A stretch of DNA of 64,000 bases from Methylosinus trichosporium OB3b. Lineage in GTDB: Bacteria; Pseudomonadota; Alphaproteobacteria; Rhizobiales; Beijerinckiaceae. Within the stretch, counting starts at the first letter, position 1, and each line of letters starts with the position of its first letter. Positions 1 through 8,410 of this stretch are shown piece after piece. The position numbers and the translations under genes are program-made. The DNA lies in contig NZ_CP023737.1 in the NCBI RefSeq assembly GCF_002752655.1, positions 930,001 to 994,000 on the forward strand. The letters are read 5' to 3'. The notes under the pieces are model-generated. The model did no database searches and was not told the origin of the DNA. It saw nothing but the letters and a program-made list of their open reading frames with translations.

Positions 1-1511
1 TAGAACATCTCGCGAAAGGCCGGGTCCTGCTCGGCCGCCCATTCGTCGAAGACGAGGATCGGCCTGTCCTCGAGGCAGGCGGCGAGCAGAGCGAGCCGCT
101 TTCTCTGTCCGCGCGACAGCTCGACCGTCGAGAATCGTCCGTCCCGGACCTCGACCTTCTCGGCGAGACGCAAGCGCTCCAGCAGCTCCTCGGCGCGCCG
201 CCGCGACGGCTCGTCGCTATAGCCGAGCAAAGCTTCGAAGACATGGGCGTCGGCGAAGACAGCGGCGAAATTCTGCCGATAGGCTTCGCGGTCGGCCGCC
301 GCAACGGGGCGTCCGCCGATGCGGATCTCCCCCATGTCCGGCGCGAACAGGCCGAGCAGCACGAGCGCGAGCGTCGTCTTGCCGCCGCCATTGCCGCCGG
401 TGACGAACAGAATCTCGCCCGGCTCGATGCGAAGATCGATCGGGCCGAGATCATAGGAGCTGTCGTCGGTCGGCCCGCGCCGACGATAGGTCACTCCGCG
501 CAGCTCTATGGCGCCGGGCGGGAGGGCGGCGCGATCGACCGGCGCGGCGACAGCCGGCTCGGCGAGGCCCATCGCCTCGATGTTGCGCATCGCCGCCACG
601 CCCTTGCCGATGATCGGCAGCCAGGCGCCGACCATCCCCAGCGGCCCGCTGAGAAACATGGTCCCGAGCGCGAAGCCGGTCAGCGTCTCGGGCGCGACCG
701 CGAGGAAGCGGGGAACCAAGAACAGCAGCAGCCCCAGGAACAGGAAGAACAGCGTGTCCGACGATCGCTCCACCAGAACGAAGCTCGTCTGCGCCTTTAT
801 GCTGTGTCCGCGGAAATCATCCGCGGCGCGAGCGAGCTCCTCGTCGAGGAAGGCGCGCCGGCGGCGGGCGTTCATCCTCAGCTCCTTTCCGCCTTCGACG
901 AGCGAGCGGAGCGCGCCGAACAGCGCGTTCTCGGTCCGCCGCGCGCTGTCGAGCCAGCCCTGCGCGCGCGTCAACGCTGGCCGCCGCGCGCAGAGGACGA
1001 CGCCGACATAGAGCAGAATGAACAGGCACAGGAGCGGCGACAGCCATAGCAGATAGACGAACACGGCGACGACCTTCGCGCCTTCGATCACCAGCGTCGG
1101 GAGCAGCTTCTGCGCCGCGACGATGCTGTTCGCATCCTCCGTCAGCACCGCGAGCAGCCGATGCGCGCCATGCGCTTCGGCGACATGCAGCGGCGTCTCC
1201 AGAATGCGGCGCGCGAGGCCGAGGCGCAGATGAAAGAGATTGTCCTGCGCGAGGCGCGACAGCAGCAGCAGCGAGGCGGCGCTCGACGCCAGGAAGACGA
1301 CGCAGAGGAGGAAGAATCCGACGACGACCTCCGTCGTCTGCTCACGGCCCGCGGCAATGCCGCGCGTGAGAAGATCGAGGAGGCCAGCGCTGGCGGCGCC
1401 GGCGATCACGCCGGTGACGAGCGACACCGCGAGCGTGCTCTTCGACGCGGCGAAGACGCTCCACAGGCTCCAGGCGCCGGCGCGTCGCGGCCGCGCGCGG
1501 CGATCATGCAT
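1..1511 (-). CDS. Cyclic-peptide-type ABC exporter, fused permease/ATPase (3' end outside window)
   Basis: This inner-membrane exporter has a transmembrane half (about residues 20-300) fused to an ATPase half. The ATPase shows Walker A GGNGGGKTT near residue 370, an LSRGQRKRL signature near 467 and Walker B ILVFDE near 485, with the degenerate 'DEWAAEQDP' that follows it in the PvdE/SyrD family. That family exports non-ribosomal peptides and siderophore precursors. The start at 1511 (MHDRRARP) gives the usual short basic N-terminus; no stop lies just upstream in frame, so a slightly longer protein is possible. The last residues lie beyond base 1. It is divergent from a glycosyltransferase, with 265 nt between them. 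The fold is certain; the cargo is unknown. Confidence 0.85.
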   Translation of the reverse strand, partial: MHDRRARPRRAGAWSLWSVFAASKSTLAVSLVTGVIAGAASAGLLDLLTRGIAAGREQTTEVVVGFFLLCVVFLASSAASLLLLSRLAQDNLFHLRLGLARRILETPLHVAEAHGAHRLLAVLTEDANSIVAAQKLLPTLVIEGAKVVAVFVYLLWLSPLLCLFILLYVGVVLCARRPALTRAQGWLDSARRTENALFGALRSLVEGGKELRMNARRRRAFLDEELARAADDFRGHSIKAQTSFVLVERSSDTLFFLFLGLLLFLVPRFLAVAPETLTGFALGTMFLSGPLGMVGAWLPIIGKGVAAMRNIEAMGLAEPAVAAPVDRAALPPGAIELRGVTYRRRGPTDDSSYDLGPIDLRIEPGEILFVTGGNGGGKTTLALVLLGLFAPDMGEIRIGGRPVAAADREAYRQNFAAVFADAHVFEALLGYSDEPSRRRAEELLERLRLAEKVEVRDGRFSTVELSRGQRKRLALLAACLEDRPILVFDEWAAEQDPAFREMF

Positions 1512-1776
1512 GACGCGGCCTCCGCGCGGCGGGCGCTCTACGTGGCCTGCGGCCTCTAGAGTCGAATGTTCGAGCGTCGGCGCGATGGAGCGGCACGTCG
1601 CGATCCTGCGAAGAGCGGGCGCGCCGGCGGCGTCCCTATGCGCCACCAAGACGCATGGACGAGCGAAAGCGTGCCAGCGGGCTCACGCTGCTGGCGCGAT
1701 GAGTCCAGCCGCCACGTCTTCGAGCAGGCCGCGCCGCCGCAGCGAGCGCGGCGCTGCAATCTCGAGGATCGACCAC

Positions 1777-3150
1777 ATGGCGAATATTCTGTTCTTCATC
1801 GTGCACGAAGTCGGCTCGCTCAACGCCAGCTTTCGGCTCGCCTTGGACCTGAAAGAACGGGGACACGGCGTCGCCTACGCCGGCGTCGCCGATTCGCGCG
1901 CGAGCGTGGAGGCGAACGGATTCGAGTTCATCTGCCTCTTCGAGCGCTTCTTTCCGAAAGGAAGCATTGCCGGCCTCGTCGAGCCCGAGAGGCCGTGGCG
2001 GCTTTCGGCTCGGCTCGCCAGGAACGCGATGTTCGCCCGTTTCATCGACGCGCTGGTGGCCGGGGCCGACGCCGAGGTGTTCGAGGCCTTCGAACGCGCC
2101 AAGCCCGACCTCGTCCTGCTGTCCGGGGGCCGATACGCCGAATGGCCGGCGCTGATGGTCCACTCTCTCGGCGTCCCAGCGGCCTTTCTCGGCAGCACTC
2201 TGGTTCCAAGACGCGGTTCTGGACTTCCTCCGATCAGTTCTGGCCTCATTCCGAGGCCCGACGGCTCGATATGGCAGGCGCTGAGGATTCGCGCGGCCTG
2301 GACGAGGCGAGAAATCACGCTCGCCCTGCTCGAGGGCCGACACGCCGTCCTCACTCGACGGCTCGCCGCCAAATACGGCGTCGTCGGCTACAGGCGCGAC
2401 GCGGACTTTCCGATGGAGATCGCCGTCACGCTGCCCCAGATCATCCCGTTTCCCAAATGCTTCGACTTTCCCGGCTACGACGCGCCGGACCAATATTTCA
2501 TCGAGCCTTCGATCAGCCTCGAGCGCAACGACGGCGGCTTCGTCTCGAGCGACATCGCGGACGACCGGCCGCTCGCCTATTGCGCGCTCGGCACCTACAA
2601 ATGGCGTCCCAAGCGCGATTACCTGCGCTTCTTCCGCGCCGTGCTGGGCGCAGCGGCGGCGTCTCCGCATCGCCGCTTCGTGATCGCCCTCGGCGGACAT
2701 GTCCGGCCCGAGGAGCTCGGCGAAGCGCCCGCCAACGCCCGGCTCGTCGACTATGCGCCCCAACTGCAGATGCTGCAGCACGCCGATGTGATGATCGGCC
2801 ATGCGGGCGCCAACAGCGTGAAGGAATGCATTTTCTTCGGCGTGCCGTCGGTGCTGTTCCCCCTCGGCGCGGATCACCCCGGCATCGCCGCGCGAGCGCG
2901 CTATCACGGCCTCGCCGTCTGCGGGGATTTCGGGACGGTGACGAGCGCCTCGATGAAGTCCCTGATCGACGACGCGACGACGAGCCTGTTCATCAAGGCG
3001 CAGCTGCGGATCATGCGGGCGCGCTTCGCGGAAGCGGAACGCTCCGGCGCCGGCGTCGCCCTCATCGAATCGCTGCTGCCGCGAGACCGGCGCCCGAGCG
3101 GCGCAGCCGACGCCCCGCGCGCGCTGCAATTGCTCGAAGCCGACGCCTGA
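1777..3150 (+). CDS. UGT-like glycosyltransferase (GT1 / macrolide-glycosyltransferase fold)
   Basis: The protein is predicted to transfer a sugar from a nucleotide donor to a small acceptor in the cytosol. It has 457 residues and a GT-B layout. The N-terminal half begins with MANILFFIVHEVGS and binds the acceptor; the C-terminal half carries the donor-binding motif GHAGANSVKECIFFGVP near residue 341, with the conserved His, Gly, Asn and Glu of UGT/MGT enzymes. The ATG at 1777 is chosen because GAGGA precedes it by about 9 nt and the protein then aligns at the beta-strand. The frame stays open upstream to about 1240 but that part is low-complexity. Its divergent neighbour is a peptide exporter, so glycosylation of an exported metabolite is possible but unproven. 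Confidence 0.8.
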   Translation: MANILFFIVHEVGSLNASFRLALDLKERGHGVAYAGVADSRASVEANGFEFICLFERFFPKGSIAGLVEPERPWRLSARLARNAMFARFIDALVAGADAEVFEAFERAKPDLVLLSGGRYAEWPALMVHSLGVPAAFLGSTLVPRRGSGLPPISSGLIPRPDGSIWQALRIRAAWTRREITLALLEGRHAVLTRRLAAKYGVVGYRRDADFPMEIAVTLPQIIPFPKCFDFPGYDAPDQYFIEPSISLERNDGGFVSSDIADDRPLAYCALGTYKWRPKRDYLRFFRAVLGAAAASPHRRFVIALGGHVRPEELGEAPANARLVDYAPQLQMLQHADVMIGHAGANSVKECIFFGVPSVLFPLGADHPGIAARARYHGLAVCGDFGTVTSASMKSLIDDATTSLFIKAQLRIMRARFAEAERSGAGVALIESLLPRDRRPSGAADAPRALQLLEADA

Positions 3151-3207
3151 GGCCGTTTCACGAACTCGGCGAGGCGCGGCAGGATGACGTGACGGCGCTC
3201 GTCGGCG

Positions 3208-3330
3208 ATTCTGCTCGTCGGCGGCGACAAGACCTGGGACGACCGCTTCTACGAGCGCACGATCCCGGTCGCCGACCGGCTCGACGACATCGACATCGAG
3301 GAACAGCGGAACGAGGGGATGATCCTATGA
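3208..3330 (+). pseudogene. RelE/HigB-type toxin, C-terminal remnant
   Basis: Forty residues beginning ILLVGGDKTWDDRFYER and ending EGMIL match the C-terminus of one RelE/ParE (HigB) toxin subfamily, whose members typically end in GGDK followed by RFYE and IPxADRLYD. No start codon or N-terminal domain precedes it: the in-frame sequence reaches a stop within a few codons. The toxin stop overlaps an ATG (ATGA) at 3327, the usual coupling to a downstream XRE antitoxin. I infer a decayed toxin gene whose 5' two-thirds has been lost. Confidence 0.6.
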
Positions 3331-3424
3331 CCGGACGCCGGCCAAGTTCAGCGATCTCAGCAGAGATTTAACGCCCGCGCGCCGGGCGCGGATCGCCGAG
3401 AAGGCGGCGGCGCTGCGGGAGCAG

Positions 3425-3646
3425 ATGACGCTCGAGGAGCTGCGCAAATCACGCGACCTCTCGCAAGAGGAGGTCGCGGCGGCGCTCGCCGTGGGCCAGC
3501 CGGCCGTCGCGAAGCTCGAAAAGCGCGCCGACATGCGGCTGAGCAATCTGCGGCGCTATGTGGAGGCGCTCGGCGGAAGGCTCGAGATCACCGCGCATTT
3601 CGGGGAGGAGAGCGTGGTGGTGGATGTGGGGGAGGAGGCGGTGTAG
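3425..3646 (+). CDS. XRE-family HTH antitoxin-like protein, 5' end frameshifted
   Basis: The protein has an intact Cro/C1 helix-turn-helix (LRKSRDLSQEEVAAALAVGQ, then PAVAKLEKR) and the C-terminal VEALGGRLEITAHF tail typical of HigA-type antitoxins. The family normally starts at an ATG overlapping the toxin stop. Here that ATG (3327) is one base out of frame, while the expected N-terminal sequence TPAKFSDLSRDLTPARRARI is readable in frame from 3332 without a start codon. A single-base loss after ATGACC explains this. The ATG at 3425 would give a 73-aa protein that keeps the HTH. With the toxin broken, it is probably a relic or at most an orphan regulator. Confidence 0.6.
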   Translation: MTLEELRKSRDLSQEEVAAALAVGQPAVAKLEKRADMRLSNLRRYVEALGGRLEITAHFGEESVVVDVGEEAV

Positions 3647-3750
3647 GGCTATCGCGCCATGGCCGGGATTGCTGTTCGTCTCGACTGACGTAACAGACGC
3701 TTGCGACATTAACGCGGCGACTTCAGATTGGCCGGGGGAGCCGGGTTTGC

Positions 3751-5514
3751 ATGAACGAGATTTTGAATGGAATTGCACCAACTTTTCGGACAACTAGCGA
3801 GTCAGAAGCTTGGCTGAAGGACAAGCCACACGAGTGGCGCATCGTGCTCGCCACGAGGGCGGCGATGCGGGTGCTACCTCTCGTTTCAGAGATATCACAA
3901 CAGGAGATGAATGACCGAATTTCCCTCCTGCTTCTATTGTCTTCTGCGGCATTTCGCTGCGTCGCTATTGGGCGGATTGCTGCAAAATACCCTACTCGAC
4001 CGTTTGATCGCGCCGCAGTCGACGCGGCCGGCTATGCAGCTCGCGTCGCGGCCTTCACCGCCCGCACTGATGAGTTTGCAGGCGCCGCCTACGCCACCGA
4101 TGCCGCCGCCGACGCTGCATTCGCGGTGACTGCTGGCACCTCCTTTACTCCCGCCTTCGACGCCAACTGGAAGGCTGTGTCACGTGACGCCCATTTTCTC
4201 GCCAATGGTGGGTCGGCGAGCACACTGATAGCAGAACCGCTTTGGTTCGGCGACGCATGGCAGCCAATACCTACAAACTGGTCGCGGCTCCGATCAACCC
4301 TGCCAGAGGACCAGAATTGGAAAGTTTGGATCGACTGGTACGAGGCCGGCCTGAAGAAATCTCGCTGGAGCATGAAAAGAGAACTGATCTATGCGAGCGT
4401 CCCTCTCAATATCTGGGAGCAAGGCCATGTCGCCGCCAACACTTGGATTTACGAGGAGCTGCAGAACCTGAAGCAGAAAAAGCCGCGCCGTGAGGACCGA
4501 GCGCTCGACGATCGCGAGTTCGCCGAGCAATCTCCGGCGCCGACCAGCTTTCGCATCGTCGGCGACAAGATCGACGCGGCGCCGGAGACGGCGGCTTCCA
4601 TCGACGAGACGATCGCCGCGGCCTTCTACGACGAGGCCAAGCGCAAGGCGCGCGAGTTGCGGGAGCGGCTGGAGCGCGCGCAAGCGGATAAGAGATTGCA
4701 GGCCAATCTCGCCCTGCTCGAAGCGCGGCTCGGCGCCGCGCTCGCCGATGTGAGCGTCGGGCATCTGCTGCCGTCGCTCTATTCGCTCGAGCGTGATTTC
4801 AACGTCTATAATTCGCAGGACGGCCGCAAGGAGCATTCGCTCGAGCTGATCGCCGCGCTCGGCGACGCCGCCGGCGCCGTGCGCGATTTCGTCTCGCTGT
4901 TTCCGAAGGTGCGGCTGATTGAGGCCGAGGCGCTGGCGCTGCGCATCGTTCAGCAGCCGGAGCTGCAAGAAGACATCGCCGAGCAAGGCAGGAGGGCGAT
5001 CGCGGCGGCGAGCGAGTCGCCGCACGTCACGCCGGCCGCTGCGAGCGCGCTGCAGGACACGGAAAAGTCCGTGACCATTGCGCGCGACGCCGACGAGCGG
5101 GCGCGGCAATTGTCCTATCTCGTGCTCGATCTTCGCAACTTCGCGCGGGCCGGCCTTGCGCTCGTCTTAAAAGAAGCCGGCGGTCTCGCAGGAGACTGCT
5201 GGGTCGATATAAGAAAGAAGGTTCCGCCCGTCGTCGGCACGCTGACGCGGATCAGCCTCTTCGCATTTGGTCTCTCGACGCTGGTGGATCAGCTGGCGCC
5301 AGCGAAAATCAAGCTGCTGAAGGAGGTGGGCGGCGTCGCTCGCGATCTCGGAAAGGCGATCGAGGACGGCGCGCCGGCGAAGCTGAGCGAAAGGCCGAGC
5401 GCGCCCGAGAAGAGCGAAAGCGAGTCATCGCCACCGCGCGAGTCTCACCGCGCGGAAAAGACCGCTCCGCATGCGAAAAGCGGCAATCGCACGCCGCAAA
5501 GGCGCAAGCGTTGA
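3751..5514 (+). CDS. Hypothetical protein, Ala-rich N-terminal region and charged C-terminus
   Basis: I do not recognise this 587-aa protein. Residues 1-230 include an Ala-rich stretch around 90-130 (AAYATDAAADAAF) and a Trp-rich segment near 150-225. Residues about 285-345 are strongly charged and likely helical or coiled-coil. A weakly hydrophobic segment lies near 485-515 and the last 50 residues are basic and disordered. The first third of the gene uses more A/T-ending codons than neighbouring genes, which suggests acquired DNA. It lies between a decayed toxin-antitoxin locus and an insertion sequence. The ATG at 3751 is taken because GGGGGAGCC lies just upstream. No function can be assigned. 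Confidence 0.55.
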   Translation: MNEILNGIAPTFRTTSESEAWLKDKPHEWRIVLATRAAMRVLPLVSEISQQEMNDRISLLLLLSSAAFRCVAIGRIAAKYPTRPFDRAAVDAAGYAARVAAFTARTDEFAGAAYATDAAADAAFAVTAGTSFTPAFDANWKAVSRDAHFLANGGSASTLIAEPLWFGDAWQPIPTNWSRLRSTLPEDQNWKVWIDWYEAGLKKSRWSMKRELIYASVPLNIWEQGHVAANTWIYEELQNLKQKKPRREDRALDDREFAEQSPAPTSFRIVGDKIDAAPETAASIDETIAAAFYDEAKRKARELRERLERAQADKRLQANLALLEARLGAALADVSVGHLLPSLYSLERDFNVYNSQDGRKEHSLELIAALGDAAGAVRDFVSLFPKVRLIEAEALALRIVQQPELQEDIAEQGRRAIAAASESPHVTPAAASALQDTEKSVTIARDADERARQLSYLVLDLRNFARAGLALVLKEAGGLAGDCWVDIRKKVPPVVGTLTRISLFAFGLSTLVDQLAPAKIKLLKEVGGVARDLGKAIEDGAPAKLSERPSAPEKSESESSPPRESHRAEKTAPHAKSGNRTPQRRKR

Positions 5515-5550
5515 CGGCTCTCCGACTCTCGCCGCGCGTTTCCTTCTCCC

Positions 5551-5557
5551 GCAGGGC
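5551..5557. repeat. Target-site duplication, left copy (GCAGGGC)
   Basis: GCAGGGC directly abuts the left inverted repeat of the insertion sequence and recurs immediately after the right inverted repeat at 6862-6868. Joining the flanks across one copy restores CTTCTCCC-GCAGGGC-GGGAGAAG, a palindromic intergenic repeat of which another copy lies at about 6967-6990. Confidence 0.8.
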
Positions 5558-5575
5558 GCACGGCTGTCCGGGGAA
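5558..5575. repeat. IS left terminal inverted repeat
   Basis: GCACGGCTGTCCGGGGAA, a perfect inverted match to 6844-6861. The transposase stop codon is only 2 nt inside it. Confidence 0.85.
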
Positions 5576-5577
5576 AA

Positions 5578-6753
5578 TCAGGCATAGGCGAGCTCCAGCT
5601 GCCTCGGCGATATGCGCCGCCGCGCGGCCTGATATTTGGGCGGCGGCCGTTCGAGTCTGTCGATCGGTCGCCGCTCGAACAGAAACCTGCCGGCGAGCTC
5701 CGAGAACCGCAGATGCGCGAGTTCGATATCGTGGCGGTGGGCGGCGATGCGCAGCAGCACGAAAGCGATCATCGCCGCGATCAGCTGCAGCCGCACGGCG
5801 TTCTCGTTTTCGCCGAGAAACTTGCGGATGTTGAGATGCTGCTTGATCCAGCGGAACAGCAGCTCTATGGCCCAGCGCGCCTTGTAGAGCGCGGCGATCT
5901 CGACCGCCGAACGCGTCATGTCGTTGGTGATCACGACGATCAGCTGCGGCTTGCCGTCCTTCAGCGCATCGCGTTGAATATGAAGGCGACGCAGCGGCAT
6001 GGGCAGTTTCGAGTCGCCCTTGCTGGCGAGCTCGACCTCGCAATCCCTGAGCACGGTGTAGCCTTCGCCGCGCGTCTGCGGCATCTCCCGATCCGCGAGG
6101 TCGGTGAGGCGGGTGTTGCTCTTGGGGCGCGTGACGAACAAGGCTCGGGCCTCGTGAATGTCCCTCCACCATTTGAAATCATAATAGCCCTTGTCGAAGA
6201 CATAGGTCGCGCCGGCCTCGATCGGCGTCTTCTTGCCGATCTCGACATCGTTGACATTGGCGGGCGTGACCTCGACGCAGAAGGGGCGGTCGACCCCGGG
6301 ATCGTAGACGACGTGCATCTTCATGCCGTGGATGCGGCCGTTCGAGCGGGCGAAGTCGTGGAATTTGCTCAACGGGATAGGCGTCGAATCGATGAGGCGC
6401 AGCAGCTCGGCGCCGTCGCGGCGCGTTCTGCGGTCGAGTTCGCAGGAGAGGCGCGCGAAAAGATCGGCGAAGACGCCGACGGGCCGGCGTGCGTTGGCTT
6501 CGGCGAGGGTGGAGCGGGCGATCCTGCGGACGCCGAGGTGATAATGGGAGCCGCTGTTGGCGTTGAAGGCGGCCTCGAGGCTGCGCAGGCTCGTTTCGCC
6601 GCCGAGCTGAGCGGCGATCAGGACGACGAGATGATCCCAGCTCTTGAAGGATTTGTCGTAGGCGTCGCCCTTGTGGCGCGCGACGATTTGGCCGAACGCG
6701 CGACGATCGATCGGCTTGAGCAAGTCGACAAAAACGCTATTCTGGAAGCGCAT
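5578..6753 (-). CDS. IS4-family transposase with DUF4372 N-terminal domain
   Basis: This DDE transposase of about 391 residues moves the surrounding element. The N-terminus (FVDLLKPIDRRAFGQIVARH, then SWDHLVVLIAAQLGG) is the DUF4372 domain. The catalytic acidic residues are visible in LRLIDSTPIPLS, in VFDKGYYDFKWW, and in the Y-(2)-R-(3)-E-(6)-K signature within YKARWAIELLFRWIK. No frameshift is seen. The ATG at 6753 is preferred over one ten codons upstream because AGGA stands about 9 nt before it and family members begin near this point. Confidence 0.88.
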   Translation of the reverse strand: MRFQNSVFVDLLKPIDRRAFGQIVARHKGDAYDKSFKSWDHLVVLIAAQLGGETSLRSLEAAFNANSGSHYHLGVRRIARSTLAEANARRPVGVFADLFARLSCELDRRTRRDGAELLRLIDSTPIPLSKFHDFARSNGRIHGMKMHVVYDPGVDRPFCVEVTPANVNDVEIGKKTPIEAGATYVFDKGYYDFKWWRDIHEARALFVTRPKSNTRLTDLADREMPQTRGEGYTVLRDCEVELASKGDSKLPMPLRRLHIQRDALKDGKPQLIVVITNDMTRSAVEIAALYKARWAIELLFRWIKQHLNIRKFLGENENAVRLQLIAAMIAFVLLRIAAHRHDIELAHLRFSELAGRFLFERRPIDRLERPPPKYQAARRRISPRQLELAYA

Positions 6754-6843
6754 GTCTGGTCCTTTATTTTCCAGTCTCGACAACCGGAAAATACCCCGAA
6801 ACCTTCGGAAGTACCAGGCATGCGCCCGCGACTTATCGACTCA

Positions 6844-6861
6844 TTCCCCGGACAGCCGTGC
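6844..6861. repeat. IS right terminal inverted repeat
   Basis: Exact reverse complement of 5558-5575. It is followed directly by the right target duplication GCAGGGC (6862-6868). Confidence 0.85.
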
Positions 6862-6990
6862 GCAGGGCGGGAGAAGGTGGCCTCGCGAAGCGAGGTCGGA
6901 TGAGGGCCTCGAAGAATAGCGCGATATCGGATGGACCCTCATCCGACCCGGCTACGCCGGGCCACCTTCTCCCGCCCTGCGGGAGAAGGA
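6862..6990. repeat. Long palindromic intergenic repeat (REP-like), interrupted by the IS
   Basis: Two arms face each other: GCAGGGCGGGAGAAGGTGGC followed by a GCGAGGTCGGATGAGGG-type segment on the left, and CCCTCATCCGACCCGGC plus GCCACCTTCTCCCGCCCTGC on the right, with about 30 nt between. The right arm ends in its own short palindrome (CTTCTCCCGCCCTGCGGGAGAAG). The whole could fold into a long hairpin downstream of the nucleoside-transporter gene. It looks like a dispersed non-coding repeat. Confidence 0.7.
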
Positions 6991-7019
6991 ATGCGCCTTT
7001 GTCTTCATGGCCGCGCGCG

Positions 7020-8297
7020 TCATCCCGGCAAGTGAATCGCGCCCAAATCGAACAGCACTCCCGCGACGCAGCCGCTCATCGCGGTGGCGAGCGTGCCCGA
7101 CACGATCGACAAGAGGCCGAGGCGGGCGATCTCGGCGCGGCGCTCGGGCAGCATCACATTGAGCCCGCCGACCAATATGCCCATGCTGCCGAAATTGGCG
7201 AAGCCGCACATCGCGTAGGTGAGGATCAGCCGGCTCTTGGGCGACAGAGTCTCGGGCCCGACGCCGCTCATGTCGCGATAGGCGACGAATTCATTGACCA
7301 CCGTCTTCGTCGCCATCAGCGCGGCGGCCGGCGCGCTCTCGCTCCAGGGCACCCCGATCAGCCAGACGACGGGGCGAAACAAAAACGCGAAGGCCCATTG
7401 CAGGCTGACCGTCTCGCCGCCGACGACGGGCAGATGCGCGAGCGCCATGTTGACGAGCGTCACCAGCGCGATCGTCGTCAGCAGCACGCTGACGACGCCG
7501 ACCAGCGGGCCGACGCCGTCGGCGACGCCTTTGACGATGGCGTCGAAGGCGCCGGTCGGCGGATGCTCGACGACGAGCTGCGCGTCGCGCTTCTCGCCGG
7601 GAACCCAAGGCGTCATCACCGCGGCGACGGCGATGGCGGCCGGAGTCGCGATCACCGAGGCGACGAGAATATGGCCGAGCGCATCGGGGAGGCGAGGCGC
7701 GAGAAATCCCGCATAGATCACCATCACCGTGCCGGCGACGCCGGCCATGCCGCAGCTCATCAGCGCGAATAATTCGCCGCGCTGCATGCGCGCGAGATAG
7801 GGGCGGATCAGCAGCGGCGCCTCGATCATGCCGACGAAGATGTGCACGGCGGCGCCGAGCGCCAACGGGCCGGAGACGCCGAGGGAACGTTGCAGCACAA
7901 AGGCGAAGGCGCCGGCGATTCTCTGCAGCACGCCCCAATGGAACAGCAGCGAGGCGAGCGCCGAGATGGTCAGCACCATCGGCAGCGCCTTGAAGGCGAG
8001 AATGAAGCTCGCGCCCGCATTCTTCTCCTCGAAAGGCGGCGCGGCGCCGCCGAGATAGCCGAACACGAAGCTGGAGCCCGCGTCCGTCGCCGCCTGCAGC
8101 GCATGAGCGGCGTCATTGGCGACGAGCACGATTTTTTGCGCAGGCGGGAAGCCGATCAGGATCGCGGCGGCGGCGAATTGCAGGGCGAGCCCGCCGATCA
8201 CGACGCGCCAGGGAATGCGCGCGCGATCCTCGCTCACGGCATAAGCGACGAGGAAGAAGCAGAGGAAGGCGAGCGCGGCTCGCGCGAGATCCGCCAT
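7020..8297 (-). CDS. nupC: Concentrative nucleoside transporter (CNT/NupC family)
   Basis: The protein imports nucleosides across the inner membrane, driven by a cation gradient. It has 425 residues, about the family length, with an N-terminal group of hydrophobic segments, a gate domain around residues 95-200 and a C-terminal core. Typical CNT motifs are visible: FVGMIEAPLLIRPYL in the middle, TKTVVNEFVAY and YAMCGFANFGSMGI near the C-terminus. The start at 8297 (MADLARAALAFL) is chosen because GGAG lies about 10 nt upstream; a start 15 codons earlier would add a non-hydrophobic tail. It appears monocistronic, and its 3' side abuts a palindromic repeat. Which nucleosides it prefers cannot be told. 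Confidence 0.9.
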   Translation of the reverse strand: MADLARAALAFLCFFLVAYAVSEDRARIPWRVVIGGLALQFAAAAILIGFPPAQKIVLVANDAAHALQAATDAGSSFVFGYLGGAAPPFEEKNAGASFILAFKALPMVLTISALASLLFHWGVLQRIAGAFAFVLQRSLGVSGPLALGAAVHIFVGMIEAPLLIRPYLARMQRGELFALMSCGMAGVAGTVMVIYAGFLAPRLPDALGHILVASVIATPAAIAVAAVMTPWVPGEKRDAQLVVEHPPTGAFDAIVKGVADGVGPLVGVVSVLLTTIALVTLVNMALAHLPVVGGETVSLQWAFAFLFRPVVWLIGVPWSESAPAAALMATKTVVNEFVAYRDMSGVGPETLSPKSRLILTYAMCGFANFGSMGILVGGLNVMLPERRAEIARLGLLSIVSGTLATAMSGCVAGVLFDLGAIHLPG

Positions 8298-8410
8298 GGC
8301 TTTCGGTATCTCCGGTTCGATGCGTCCGGAGACTAATGGCAAGAACCGCGCCGGTCACGCTGGGAGCGCGGTCTGGACCGCGAGCCTCAGAAGCTCGCTC
8401 TGGAAAGAGA

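Larger units (their letters stand above)
5558..6861. mobile_element. IS4-family insertion sequence (DUF4372 group), complete
   Basis: The element is 1304 bp with perfect 18-bp terminal inverted repeats (GCACGGCTGTCCGGGGAA at 5558-5575 and its complement at 6844-6861), one transposase gene on the minus strand, and a 7-bp target duplication (GCAGGGC) at both ends. Intact ends, an intact transposase and an exact duplication indicate a recent and possibly still mobile insertion. It landed in the centre of a palindromic intergenic repeat, not in a gene. Confidence 0.88.

Noticed and set aside
1240..1776. In-frame extension of the glycosyltransferase upstream of 1777
   Set aside because: Overlaps the divergent ABC gene antisense and is low-complexity; the ribosome site favours 1777.
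5713..6903. 396-codon frame on the plus strand across the IS
   Set aside because: Antisense to the transposase, whose catalytic motifs are all in the other strand.
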